From Bin87 sp965261925 (GTDB lineage Bacteria > Chloroflexota > Dehalococcoidia > Lucifugimonadales > UBA3495), in assembly GCA_965261925.1 (NCBI GenBank), contig OZ253486.1, positions 1,488,001 to 1,552,000 on the forward strand: DNA of 64,000 nt. Reading direction: 5' to 3'. This document shows, piece after piece, positions 57,006-64,000 of this stretch. Below the pieces are notes generated by a model. It saw only the letters and a list, made by a program, of their open reading frames with translations, had not been told where the DNA came from and searched no databases. The number at the start of each line of letters is the position of its first letter. Position 1 is the stretch's first letter. Both the position numbers and the translations under genes were made by a program.

Positions 57006-57800
57006 TCAGTTTGACCGATATTCACCGGAGCGAAGCGCCTGCACGATTCGCGGCAGCATATCACCGGACGGTCCGGTCACTACAACGTGCGCGGCCGCTG
57101 TCAGCTGGGTTGGCTCGGGGTTGACCTCGATTATCGACGCGCCCCGCTCGCGGGCCAGCAACGGCAGTTGCGCGGCCGGGTTCACCGCCCCTGACGTTCC
57201 CACCAGCAGCATCGCGTCGCAGCGTTGCGTCTCCGCGAAACAGGCATCCAGCACCGCCCGCGGAATTGGTTCGCCGAACATCACCGTGTCCAGCTTGATG
57301 ATCCCGCCGCATTCTACGCACACCGGTGGAACGTCGGTGATGGCGTGCTCCGCCCGTGGCCGTCGCCACCCGCACCCGATGCAGCGTAGGTAGTTGCGGT
57401 TGCCATGGATTTCCAGCAGGTGGAGGCTGCCTGCTCTTCCGTGCAGGTCGTCCACGTTCTGCGTGATCACCGCCCTGATGATGCCCGCGTCCTCCAGTTG
57501 CGCGATGGCAACGTGACCGGGGTTGGGCTCGGCGTTGTCCACCGCGTCCTTGAGATCGTAGGTCGGGTTGCCCGGCGTCACCTCATCGCTCAGCCTCTGC
57601 TCCCACCAGTCCTGCGGGTCCCGGGAGAACACCCCATATGACAAATTGCTCGGCTGCCCGTACTTGGTCCACAGGCCGTCCGGCCCGCGAAACGACGGTA
57701 TGCCGCTCTCCACCGAGAGGCCGGCTCCGGTCAGGGCGACGGCATACTCGGCGTCGGCGAGGATGGCTGCTGCCTCGGCAACGGGATCAACGCTGGTCAT
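57006..57800 (-). CDS. SIR2-family NAD-dependent protein deacylase
   Basis: A 264-residue class-III-type sirtuin. TGAGLSVESGIPSFRGPDGLW binds NAD; ITQNVDDLHGRAGS carries the catalytic region with LLEIHGN; the four-Cys zinc ribbon is CIGC and CVEC spaced by about 20 residues; FGEPIP follows. It removes acyl groups from lysines using NAD+. Its start overlaps the end of recF by 4 nt (57797-57800), and the mscS start lies 1 nt downstream. No evidence from sequence about its target. Confidence 0.94.
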   Translation of the reverse strand: MTSVDPVAEAAAILADAEYAVALTGAGLSVESGIPSFRGPDGLWTKYGQPSNLSYGVFSRDPQDWWEQRLSDEVTPGNPTYDLKDAVDNAEPNPGHVAIAQLEDAGIIRAVITQNVDDLHGRAGSLHLLEIHGNRNYLRCIGCGWRRPRAEHAITDVPPVCVECGGIIKLDTVMFGEPIPRAVLDACFAETQRCDAMLLVGTSGAVNPAAQLPLLARERGASIIEVNPEPTQLTAAAHVVVTGPSGDMLPRIVQALRSGEYRSN

Positions 57801-58996
57801 GCGGAACTCGCCTCGCGGGTCACCGCGCCGTCGGCCACGCTGAAGTACGCGGCGCTATTGCCCAACGCTTCGCGAACCGGTCCGACGTCGGTGGTGGTGA
57901 CCAGAGTCTGACGATACCGGGCGACCTTTTGCAAGACCCTCTCCCGCCGCCGGTCGTCCATTTCCGAAAACACGTCGTCCAGCAGGATGACCGGGTCATC
58001 CCCGCGAACCTCGGCCAGGTACTCGGCCTCCGCCAGGCGCAACGCGAGGGCGATGGTTCGAGCCTCGCCCCGGGACGCAAAGGAGGCGGCATCCAGGCCG
58101 TTGACAGAGGTCGCAAAGTTGTCGCGGTGCGGCCCCACCGCCGTGACCGCGGTGGCCTGCTCCCGCGCCGAGACCCGCTGCAACTCACGCTGGAACGCCG
58201 AGGCGATATCCTCGACGGACTCGCCGGGGGGTACGCTGGGCAGATACTCCAGCGCCAGGTCCTGTTCCGGCTCTCCCAATTCGCCATGCTGGCGACGGGC
58301 GAAAACGGACAGCCGTGCCAGCGCCTCGGATCGCCCGAAGGTTACCACAGCCCCCGACTGGACAAGCTGCTCGTCCCAATACTGCAGCTCTTCCGGGTCG
58401 ACGTGTCCGTCCCTCCGGCGTCGCAGCAGGCCGTTGCGGTTCCGCAAGGCGGCCTGGAAGCGTTGCAACGCCTGTAGATAGGACCGGTCCGCCTGGCAGA
58501 TCAGCACGTCCAGGTAACGCCGGCGGTGCGATGGTGAACCCAGTACCAACTCCAGGTCGTCCACGGAAAAAAGGGACGCTGCGATCCGGCCAACCAGGCC
58601 GGCCGCCGTGGCAGGTTGGCGGTTGATCCGTATCTGCTTGGTAACCGGCGGCAGCGTCGCCGGACCTGGACTCGCCGCGTCACTACCTCCACTCGCACCG
58701 GACTCTCGCGCCGTCGGTTGGTAGCCGATCACCACGGTGAGCGATTGCCCGTCGACACATGCCGTTCCCGTGATGTAGGCTGCCCCGCCGTCCCGCGCGG
58801 CGTCGAAGTTGAGCACCTGCCGCTCGCGTTCAGTGCGGAAGGACCGGCCCACGGCCAGCGTGTAAGCCGCTTCAAGCAGGGAGGTCTTCCCCTGAGCGTT
58901 GCCGCCGTGTAACACGGACACCCCCGCCGGCGGCGCGATGTCGACTTCGCGGAAATTGCGGTAGTTGACGAGGCTTAGCCGCGTGATACGGGCCAA
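57797..58996 (-). CDS. recF: DNA replication/repair ATPase RecF
   Basis: A 399-residue RecF, an SMC-like ATPase that loads RecA/RecFOR at gaps. Walker A GGNAQGKTSLLEAAY follows MARITRLSLVNYRNFREVDIAPPAGVSVLHG; ABC signature region SRGEARTIALALRLAEAEYL; Walker B PVILLDDVFSEMDDRRRERVL. C-terminal helical part intact. RecF is often found beside dnaA/dnaN/gyrB; here it is instead the first gene of an operon with sir2 and mscS, which is unusual. Start is 18 nt downstream of the VWA gene's end. Confidence 0.95.
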   Translation of the reverse strand: MARITRLSLVNYRNFREVDIAPPAGVSVLHGGNAQGKTSLLEAAYTLAVGRSFRTERERQVLNFDAARDGGAAYITGTACVDGQSLTVVIGYQPTARESGASGGSDAASPGPATLPPVTKQIRINRQPATAAGLVGRIAASLFSVDDLELVLGSPSHRRRYLDVLICQADRSYLQALQRFQAALRNRNGLLRRRRDGHVDPEELQYWDEQLVQSGAVVTFGRSEALARLSVFARRQHGELGEPEQDLALEYLPSVPPGESVEDIASAFQRELQRVSAREQATAVTAVGPHRDNFATSVNGLDAASFASRGEARTIALALRLAEAEYLAEVRGDDPVILLDDVFSEMDDRRRERVLQKVARYRQTLVTTTDVGPVREALGNSAAYFSVADGAVTREASSA

Positions 58997-59014
58997 TGGG
59001 CGATCCCTGACCGC

Positions 59015-59998
59015 CTAGTGATCGGCGTAGACGTAGCGGCCTTCGATCTTGCCCGCTTTGGCCAGTAGCTTCAGCAGCGTCTGGTCCGCCTCCTGGCCAA
59101 ACCCTATGGTATGGACCAACATGTTGGGTACCTTGTCTTCCGTTCCCAACAGCCTCAGCAGTTCATTCTGTGTGGTCTCGCTGGACGACTCCACGCAAGC
59201 TCTCCCCGGAGCAACTGCCAGTCCCGCCGGACACGGGTCCAGATCTGCAGGATCGAAGGGTGTATACGCCGCATCGTTGCCGCCCGCATCCGACGTCCTG
59301 CTGCACACCTGTCCCGGAGCCCCCATCCCATCAGGACACGGCGTCGCACTCGCCGGGTCAATCACCTTGAACCCGCCGTCCGATCCATCGGTCAGCAGCA
59401 CAATCACGTTGGCTCTACGGGTTTTCGTCTTCTCGTCCAACCCCGCCAGCATCAGGTGGGCATCTTTAACGGCATCGTAGATGTACGCCGGCCGATCCTG
59501 CGTGGCCATCTCGTTTACCGCGTTCAACCATTCGGCCTTCGCGCCCTCCGTCTCGTCAAAAGACGCCATCGGCACCAGGGGATCCGTTTCGTCGGTAAAG
59601 GTCATCAGCGCCGCGTTGCTGTTCTCGGCGGGCCGCCCTTGAGACGGGTCCACGTAGGGCAACACCACATCCAGCAGCGCTTGCTTGACGATCGGGAGGT
59701 TTCCCCCGTCCTCAATGCTCTTGCTCACGTCCACCAGGAATACCGTATTGGTATTGTCTTGGAACAGGGCCGGTAATATCTCGTTCAACGGTGTTGCCGC
59801 AACTGCATCGGACGCTTCAGCGCCCAGAACCGATGGCGCCGCCAGGTCAATCCCATCCTCGTCGGTGAACAGCCAGTAAATGCCGTAAGCCGCCGCCGCC
59901 AGGAGGATCAGCGCCAGCAGAATGCCGAGAACTATCAGCAGTTTCCGAAAATCGAACCGGCGCTGCGGCTCTCCATAGCTGATGTTGTAGACGACCAC
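59015..59998 (-). CDS. membrane-anchored von Willebrand factor A domain protein
   Basis: A 327-residue protein with an N-terminal transmembrane helix (LLIVLGILLALILLAAAAYGIYWLF around residues 20-44) and a VWA domain. The metal-ion-dependent adhesion site starts with NTVFLVDVSKSIEDG (DxSxS) near residues 84-98; ALMTFTDETD and VIVLLTDGSDGG complete the fold. A Cys/Pro-rich insert (CPDGMGAPGQVCSRTSD) interrupts the domain. Extracytoplasmic ligand binding or assembly role likely. It is followed by recF after 18 nt, so they may be co-transcribed. Confidence 0.88.
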   Translation of the reverse strand: MVVYNISYGEPQRRFDFRKLLIVLGILLALILLAAAAYGIYWLFTDEDGIDLAAPSVLGAEASDAVAATPLNEILPALFQDNTNTVFLVDVSKSIEDGGNLPIVKQALLDVVLPYVDPSQGRPAENSNAALMTFTDETDPLVPMASFDETEGAKAEWLNAVNEMATQDRPAYIYDAVKDAHLMLAGLDEKTKTRRANVIVLLTDGSDGGFKVIDPASATPCPDGMGAPGQVCSRTSDAGGNDAAYTPFDPADLDPCPAGLAVAPGRACVESSSETTQNELLRLLGTEDKVPNMLVHTIGFGQEADQTLLKLLAKAGKIEGRYVYADH

Positions 59999-60031
59999 GG
60001 TGAACCACGCTTTCGTGCCGAGGGCTGCCGG

Positions 60032-60460
60032 CTAGTTGTCCCGGGCGCAGCCTTCGCAATAGCCGTAAAAATCAACTCGTTGCGAGGAGATGTGAAAATC
60101 CGTGTTCTCGCCGACCGCCCGTTCCAGGTCGGCCACGCCTTCCTGGCCGACTTCCGCATCCACCACCGCGCCGCAGCCCAGGCACACCAGGTTGGCATGG
60201 GGCGATAGGTTGGCGTCATAACGGGACTGCTTCTGGAACGGCAACTCCCGCACGATGCCAGCCCGCTCCAGCAGCGCCAGCGTCGAATACACCGTTGCCA
60301 GCGTCACGTACGGGAAGAAATCACGCACCCTCTCGAAAATGTCGCGCACCGTGGGATGGTCCGCTGAGTTGACCACCACTTCGGCAATGGCGAGGCGTTG
60401 GGGGGTCAACCTGATCCCCAGCGGCTTCAAACGTGCGACGAGATGTTCCTGAGTAGTCAC
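60032..60460 (-). CDS. Fur-family metal-dependent transcriptional regulator
   Basis: A 142-residue Fur/PerR/Zur-type repressor. The winged-helix part is RLTPQRLAIAEVVVNSADHPTVRDIFERVRDFFPYVTLATVYSTLALLERAGIV; metal sites include HANLVCLGCGAVVD and the C-terminal CEGC, giving two CxxC structural zinc motifs. The sequence alone does not say whether it senses iron, peroxide or zinc. The downstream hairpin at 60590-60627 and the ends of neighbours do not identify a target operon. Confidence 0.92.
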   Translation of the reverse strand: MTTQEHLVARLKPLGIRLTPQRLAIAEVVVNSADHPTVRDIFERVRDFFPYVTLATVYSTLALLERAGIVRELPFQKQSRYDANLSPHANLVCLGCGAVVDAEVGQEGVADLERAVGENTDFHISSQRVDFYGYCEGCARDN

Positions 60461-60589
60461 AATATTGAACTCGAAAAATCGTATTGATGAGCCAGTATAT
60501 CACCGCGCGCCTGATGGCGTCCGAAGGTTGCGTGGCCACTAATCACCACCGCCGCAACAGTTCGCGGCGCGCGCGAGCCGGGAAAACCC

Positions 60590-60627
60590 GTCGCGTAACG
60601 CCGGGACGCGTCCCGGCGTTGCGCGAC
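60590..60627. terminator. 19-bp near-perfect inverted repeat without loop
   Basis: The 38 bp from 60590 to 60627 are a near-perfect palindrome: the left half GTCGCGTAACGCCGGGACG and the right half are complementary with one mismatch (T versus C). It lies between the end of the NHL gene and the start of the Fur gene. Terminator, dispersed hairpin or protein site are all possible. Confidence 0.55.
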
Positions 60628-60691
60628 CCGAAACACCCTTGTGGGAGAGGTTGTGAATCCTCCCCCACTCATGGCGCCACGATGGTCCGGG

Positions 60692-61765
60692 TTAGAGGCG
60701 TCCGCCCCCGCCGGATACTCGCTCATTGACTCCATAGAAAAGGGAGTCCAGCTTGTGGAAGACCTGGATGCGTGAGCGCGCCGTCTCCACCACGAAGATG
60801 CGACCCTCGTCGTCGCACTCCACGGCAATAGGCCCCCAGAACAGCTTCTCGCGATCCAGGCCCTGGGAAATCCTGCGCTCCTCCCACATTTCGGGGTTAG
60901 CTTCCAGCTTGCCCATGCCCCATTGGGAGATGGTGCCCTCGCCGTACGTCATGCCGGCGAAGGAGCCGTCCGGGTGGAAGGCCTGCATCCGGTCGTTGTT
61001 CCAGTCGGCCACGTAGATCGCACCCTCGTTGTCCACCGCCACATCGGTCGGGCGATTGAACTGTCCCGGGCCGTCGCCCGTGGCGCCGAACTGCATCAGG
61101 AACCTGCCGTCGGCGGTGAACTTCTGGATGCGATCATTGCGCCAGTCGGCAACGTAGACGTTCCCATCCCGGTCCACTTCCACGCCGAAGGGCATGTTGA
61201 ACTGGCCGGGGCCGTCGCCAAGCTCGCCCCACTGGCCAATGTACTCGCCGTCGGCGGTGAGCATCTGCACGCGGTGGTTGTTGCAGTCAACCAGGTACAG
61301 GGTGCCGTTGGCGCCGAAGACCAGTCCGCTGGGCTTGTTCCACTGGCCGTCGCCGTCGCCCGGCCGCTCCCACTTGGTGAGGTATTCGCCGTCCGGGGAG
61401 TAGATGCTGATACGGTCCAGGTACTCGTCCGCCAGGTACACGTTGCCGTTGGGACCCACGGTGATCGCGGTGGGCCAGATGATGGCCCCGTCGGTGGACA
61501 CGGAATCGCCATCGCCCTGCTCGAAAACGCCCTTGGCGAACTCGCTGATGAACTCCTCGCCCACGGTGCACATGGTGATGCGCTTCCCGTCGGGCCGGTA
61601 GTCGTAGGAACGGTTGGCGACGTACATCACGTCTTCTTCGCCACGGGCCATGGCGGTGGGGTTGCGAAACCCCGGGCCCGAGAACTCGGCCCGGCCAATG
61701 GAGTGGCTGTACTGCAGGGAGATCCCGACAGACGGCAGGGCCCTGGGGTCGATGGTTGTGGTCAT
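60692..61765 (-). CDS. NHL-repeat beta-propeller protein
   Basis: A 357-residue six-bladed NHL propeller. Repeated blocks: WPTAITVGPNGNVYLADEYLDRISIYSPDGEYLTKW, KPSGLVFGANGTLYLVDCNNHRVQMLTADGEYIGQW, MPFGVEVDRDGNVYVADWRNDRIQKFTADGRFLMQF, RPTDVAVDNEGAIYVADWNNDRMQAF, and a final blade with VECDDEGRIFVVETARSRIQVF. No signal peptide. NHL proteins bind ligands or act as lyases; no catalytic motif is evident. It is separated by the dispersed palindrome from the DUF1501 gene upstream. Confidence 0.9.
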   Translation of the reverse strand: MTTTIDPRALPSVGISLQYSHSIGRAEFSGPGFRNPTAMARGEEDVMYVANRSYDYRPDGKRITMCTVGEEFISEFAKGVFEQGDGDSVSTDGAIIWPTAITVGPNGNVYLADEYLDRISIYSPDGEYLTKWERPGDGDGQWNKPSGLVFGANGTLYLVDCNNHRVQMLTADGEYIGQWGELGDGPGQFNMPFGVEVDRDGNVYVADWRNDRIQKFTADGRFLMQFGATGDGPGQFNRPTDVAVDNEGAIYVADWNNDRMQAFHPDGSFAGMTYGEGTISQWGMGKLEANPEMWEERRISQGLDREKLFWGPIAVECDDEGRIFVVETARSRIQVFHKLDSLFYGVNERVSGGGGRL

Positions 61766-61806
61766 AAGACATTCCTCCGTTGCTGCTGGTACGGGTTTTG
61801 CGGCCG

Positions 61807-61834
61807 GCCGGGGCGAATGGTCATCCGCCCCGGC
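61807..61834. repeat. dispersed palindrome, GGGGCG family
   Basis: GCCGGGGCG (61807-61815) pairs with CGCCCCGGC (61826-61834) around AATGGTCATC. Lies at the end of the DUF1501 gene and before the NHL gene leader; same family as 53649-53676. Confidence 0.7.
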
Positions 61835-61841
61835 GCATCGG

Positions 61842-62975
61842 CTAGATGAAGTTCAACTTCTCGAAGGTCCCGTTCACCAGCGGCTGCGCATCCAGACCCA
61901 TCCAGTTCTCCAGCAGGTCCATATAGATGCTGCGGAAGTCGGTGTTGAAATGGAGGTCGCCTTCCAGGAGCTTGTCCTCTGCCAGCGACGGATACTGGCC
62001 GTACAACCCGCCCTGCACGTTGTCGCCCACCACGAAGGCGACGCCGCCGCTGCCGTGGTCGGTGCCGGAGCCGTTGTCGTGCACGCGGCGCCCAAACTCG
62101 GTGAAGACCAGCAGCGTTACATTGTCGCTGGCTTCATGCTCACGCAGGTCGTCCATGAAGTCGGCGATGGCGTTGGAGGTGTTGCTCCAAAGACTGGCGT
62201 GCGCTGCCAACTCGCCGGCGTGGGTGTCGAAGCTGTTGTACGGAGCGGTCGTGTAGAGGACGCGCGTGCCGAACCCGGCCAGGTGCACCTGGGCGATGTT
62301 CTTCATATACTGCGCGACCACGTCTTGGCCGTACTCCACGCTGGAACTGTACGTCTCCGGAGCGGTGCTGAGGATGTCCGCGCCCTTGAGCGCGTCCGTG
62401 CCCGTCTGCGACAGGTAGTCCACCACCGAGCTTCGACCTAGCGTCGGCGAGTACATCTTGGAGAAGATGTCCAGTGCCTCGGTGCGCTGGTCCTCGGCCT
62501 CGATGCCGGTTAGCACGCCGTAGGTGGCAAGGTTCCCAACCGAGGCTACCGGCACTCCGGGGGCGGCCAGAGCCCGCGGCAACCCGCGACCGAAGTTCAC
62601 GCCCGTAAGCACGTTTTCCTTGTTGGGGTCAAGATCGCGAATGGTGCGGCCCAGCCAGCCTTCGGTGCCCTGCTTGTCGGGCTCGCAGGTGTGCCAGATG
62701 TCCATGCTGCGGAAGTGGCTGCGGTTGGGATTGGCATATCCCACGCCCTGGATGACGGCAACCTTGCCCTCGTCGTACAGCCTCTTGAGCGGGCCCATGT
62801 TGGGGTTGAGCCCGACGAACCCATCCAGGTCCAGGGCCTGACCCTCCGGCACGCGGACGGACGGCCGATTGTCATAATACAGCGGGTCCCCGTGCGGCAC
62901 CAGCGTGTTCAACGCGTCGTTGCCGCCGGAGAGCTGGAGCACCACCAGCACCGGATCTTTCTTCGTAGCGGTCAT
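61842..62975 (-). CDS. DUF1501-family protein (sulfatase-like fold)
   Basis: A 377-residue DUF1501 protein. Blocks: VLVVLQLSGGNDALNTLVPHGDPLYYDNRPSVRVP at the N-terminus, GKVAVIQGVGYANPNRSHFRSMDIWHT with the family's NRSHF, and LLVFTEFGRRVHDNGSGTDHGSGGVAFVVGDNVQGG in the C-terminal half. No Tat signal is visible at this start, unlike many homologues. DUF1501 proteins are frequently paired with DUF1800 proteins; the DUF1800 C-terminus lies about 570 nt upstream on the same strand, separated by a small membrane-protein gene. Role unknown. Confidence 0.9.
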   Translation of the reverse strand: MTATKKDPVLVVLQLSGGNDALNTLVPHGDPLYYDNRPSVRVPEGQALDLDGFVGLNPNMGPLKRLYDEGKVAVIQGVGYANPNRSHFRSMDIWHTCEPDKQGTEGWLGRTIRDLDPNKENVLTGVNFGRGLPRALAAPGVPVASVGNLATYGVLTGIEAEDQRTEALDIFSKMYSPTLGRSSVVDYLSQTGTDALKGADILSTAPETYSSSVEYGQDVVAQYMKNIAQVHLAGFGTRVLYTTAPYNSFDTHAGELAAHASLWSNTSNAIADFMDDLREHEASDNVTLLVFTEFGRRVHDNGSGTDHGSGGVAFVVGDNVQGGLYGQYPSLAEDKLLEGDLHFNTDFRSIYMDLLENWMGLDAQPLVNGTFEKLNFI

Positions 62976-63029
62976 TGTGTTTCTCCTTGTTGCGTTGGAG
63001 ATAATGGATGAGGGTGGAACAAATGTCGT

Positions 63030-63479
63030 TTAGTCGGTCGAGGTCGCCCTGGACGCGGGTTCCGGTTCAGTGAAGGGCATACCCTGCTCTTCCGCTTCCT
63101 TGCGCCTCTGATTCCATTCCGACCAACGTCGGTTCGCAGATGCTTCGCCTTCCGCACGGCCCTGCTCGCGGGCTTTGCGCTCTCTGCGTTCGGACCAAAT
63201 TGCGCCGATAACCACTCTGCTTACCTCTGTAATGATGGGTGATGCGATGAGGGCTGCCGCACCGGCTCGTATCAATTCACCGGTGACGACGTACTGGAGG
63301 GCCATCCACCCCGTGATTTCTTTCGCGTTTAGTTGTACCAGCGTATTGGAAACTGCGAGATAGACGGTGATTACGGCGAATACGGCCAAATACCACGGCA
63401 TCGCCCTAGCGGGAATGCTGGGTATTCCAATCCGTGCGTTACGCTCTGGACCATCCCTCCGCGCTTCCTTGTTCCGCAT
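63030..63479 (-). CDS. small membrane protein with charged tail
   Basis: A 149-residue protein. Two predicted transmembrane helices (WYLAVFAVITVYLAVSNTLV and ELIRAGAAALIASPIITEVSRVVIGAI), then a highly charged Arg/Glu tail (ERRERKAREQGRAEGEASANRRWSEWNQRRKEAEEQG) resembling a coiled coil. No named family. It is inserted between the DUF1501 and DUF1800 genes; the DUF1501 gene starts 55 nt after its stop. GC is lower than in the flanking genes. Confidence 0.65.
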   Translation of the reverse strand: MRNKEARRDGPERNARIGIPSIPARAMPWYLAVFAVITVYLAVSNTLVQLNAKEITGWMALQYVVTGELIRAGAAALIASPIITEVSRVVIGAIWSERRERKAREQGRAEGEASANRRWSEWNQRRKEAEEQGMPFTEPEPASRATSTD

Positions 63480-63548
63480 CCTTCGCTCCGGTAGTCGGCT
63501 GCCCCAGCCGCCGGTCGGTGATCCGGGGCAGCCAAAACCAAACGACGG

Positions 63549-64000
63549 TTAGGCGAACTGGTACTCCTGAGTGCTCACTATCAGCTGCAGCGTCTGGGCC
63601 ACGGCGTCCGAGTATTCCGGTGTTCCCGGGGCCGGGTCGCCGTTATTGCCGGTGTAGGCAACCAGCTGATCCCGCGTTTCGGGGGCCAACTCATAAGCGC
63701 CCACCATCTCAAGACACCGGTCAACAACGCCCTCGGCGGTGTTCACCTGCTCTTCGCCCAGTCGCGCCACGATCTCGCGCACGCCGGGCAGGCTGGTGTT
63801 GCCCAACTGGTCTGCGGCAAAGTTGATCCGCTCCACCAGCGTGCCGGAGTCGATCCACTCGGCGCCGGTGTGCCAGCCCTCCACCGTGGGCGGGTTCATC
63901 AGGTCCTGCCCCATGTAGCGGATGGTGTTGGCCAGCGGGTTGAGGCCCAGCTTCGGCGACGTGAAGTCCTGCACCAGCCGCATCGTTCCGATCACCACCT
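63549..64000 (-). CDS. C-terminus of a DUF1800-family protein, cut by the window edge
   Basis: The last 149 residues or so of a DUF1800 protein, with the gene running off the right edge. Family blocks present: LGQDLMNPPTVEGWHTGAEW (here QDLMNPPTVEGWHTGAEW), NTAEGVVDRCLEMVG, and the terminal LQLIVSTQEYQFA. DUF1800 proteins usually accompany DUF1501 proteins. The reading frame is open to position 64000, so the real start lies outside. Function unknown. Confidence 0.88.
   Translation of the reverse strand, partial: VVIGTMRLVQDFTSPKLGLNPLANTIRYMGQDLMNPPTVEGWHTGAEWIDSGTLVERINFAADQLGNTSLPGVREIVARLGEEQVNTAEGVVDRCLEMVGAYELAPETRDQLVAYTGNNGDPAPGTPEYSDAVAQTLQLIVSTQEYQFA

Noticed and set aside
1..64000. 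tRNA, rRNA, CRISPR array or insertion sequence
   Set aside because: No cloverleaf, rRNA-like block, repeat-spacer array or transposase with terminal inverted repeats could be recognised by eye.

Overview
The window is a GC-rich (roughly 60-65%), gene-dense bacterial segment with short intergenic gaps, ATG/GTG/TTG starts mostly preceded by GGAGG-type ribosome binding sites, and no rRNA, tRNA, CRISPR array or insertion sequence that I could see. The gene content suggests a Chloroflexota MAG, perhaps SAR202/Dehalococcoidia-like: four luciferase-like flavin monooxygenases, a CaiB/BaiF CoA-transferase, FAH and MhpD-type hydratases, an orphan xanthine-dehydrogenase-type molybdenum subunit, five Uma2-family proteins, a DUF1501/DUF1800 pair, and many small HEPN-like genes. 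The taxonomic assignment is inference; no marker gene here settles it.

Layout. 1-7000: catabolic enzymes (LLM oxidoreductase, alpha/beta hydrolase, DinB, Uma2, GMC oxidoreductase, amidase, VOC). 7000-10700: two tandem pairs of small HEPN/PaREP1-like genes around a NIPSNAP gene and a DUF429 gene that carries an internal 8-residue repeat. 10700-19300: FAH hydrolase, nitroreductase, a fused MNT-HEPN protein, a SelA-like PLP enzyme, two Uma2 genes, an LLM enzyme and an acetolactate-synthase-like TPP enzyme. 19280-21260: a retropepsin-like protease with a small partner, a decayed duplicate of the 5' end of the TPP gene, and a TIR-like nucleotide-binding effector of lower GC. 21430-24550: rsmI, MhpD-like hydratase, CDGSH protein, cupin, unknown protein. 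24170-26620: a lower-GC accessory patch with a DUF4268 nuclease-like protein, a third HEPN-like pair and a chimeric pseudogene. 26700-36970: molybdenum hydroxylase subunit, CoA-transferase/SDR-like/M24 peptidase cluster, YceI lipoprotein, two LLM enzymes and a coiled-coil nuclease-like protein with 42-bp repeats. 37030-38540: an AAA15-type ATPase translationally coupled to a small PD-(D/E)XK-like protein. 38670-47460: sppA-type protease, mazG, two Uma2 genes, DUF1461 membrane protein, 5'-3' exonuclease, malate synthase and a divergent PEP-carboxykinase homologue. 47750-55630: membrane proteins, acyl-CoA synthetase, small kinase, zinc alcohol dehydrogenase, a fourth HEPN-like pair, and a GrdB-family protein with an in-frame TGA that I interpret as selenocysteine. 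55780-64000: recF-sir2-mscS operon, VWA protein, Fur-family regulator, NHL protein, DUF1501 protein, membrane protein and the C-terminus of a DUF1800 protein.

How it fits together. The metabolic genes point to a heterotroph oxidising and degrading organic compounds through CoA thioesters, keto-acid hydratases and flavin monooxygenases, with malate synthase and the PEPCK homologue supplying a glyoxylate-shunt/gluconeogenic branch. Interspersed are many small nuclease- or RNase-like accessory genes (Uma2, HEPN-like pairs, MNT-HEPN, TIR-like, AAA15+nuclease, DUF4268), often overlapping in pairs, which look like toxin/defence material.

The observations I would chase first are the in-frame TGA (UxxC) in the GrdB-like gene, the four recurrent HEPN-like gene pairs, the AAA15+PD-(D/E)XK module, and the in-phase 24-nt repeat inside the DUF429 gene.
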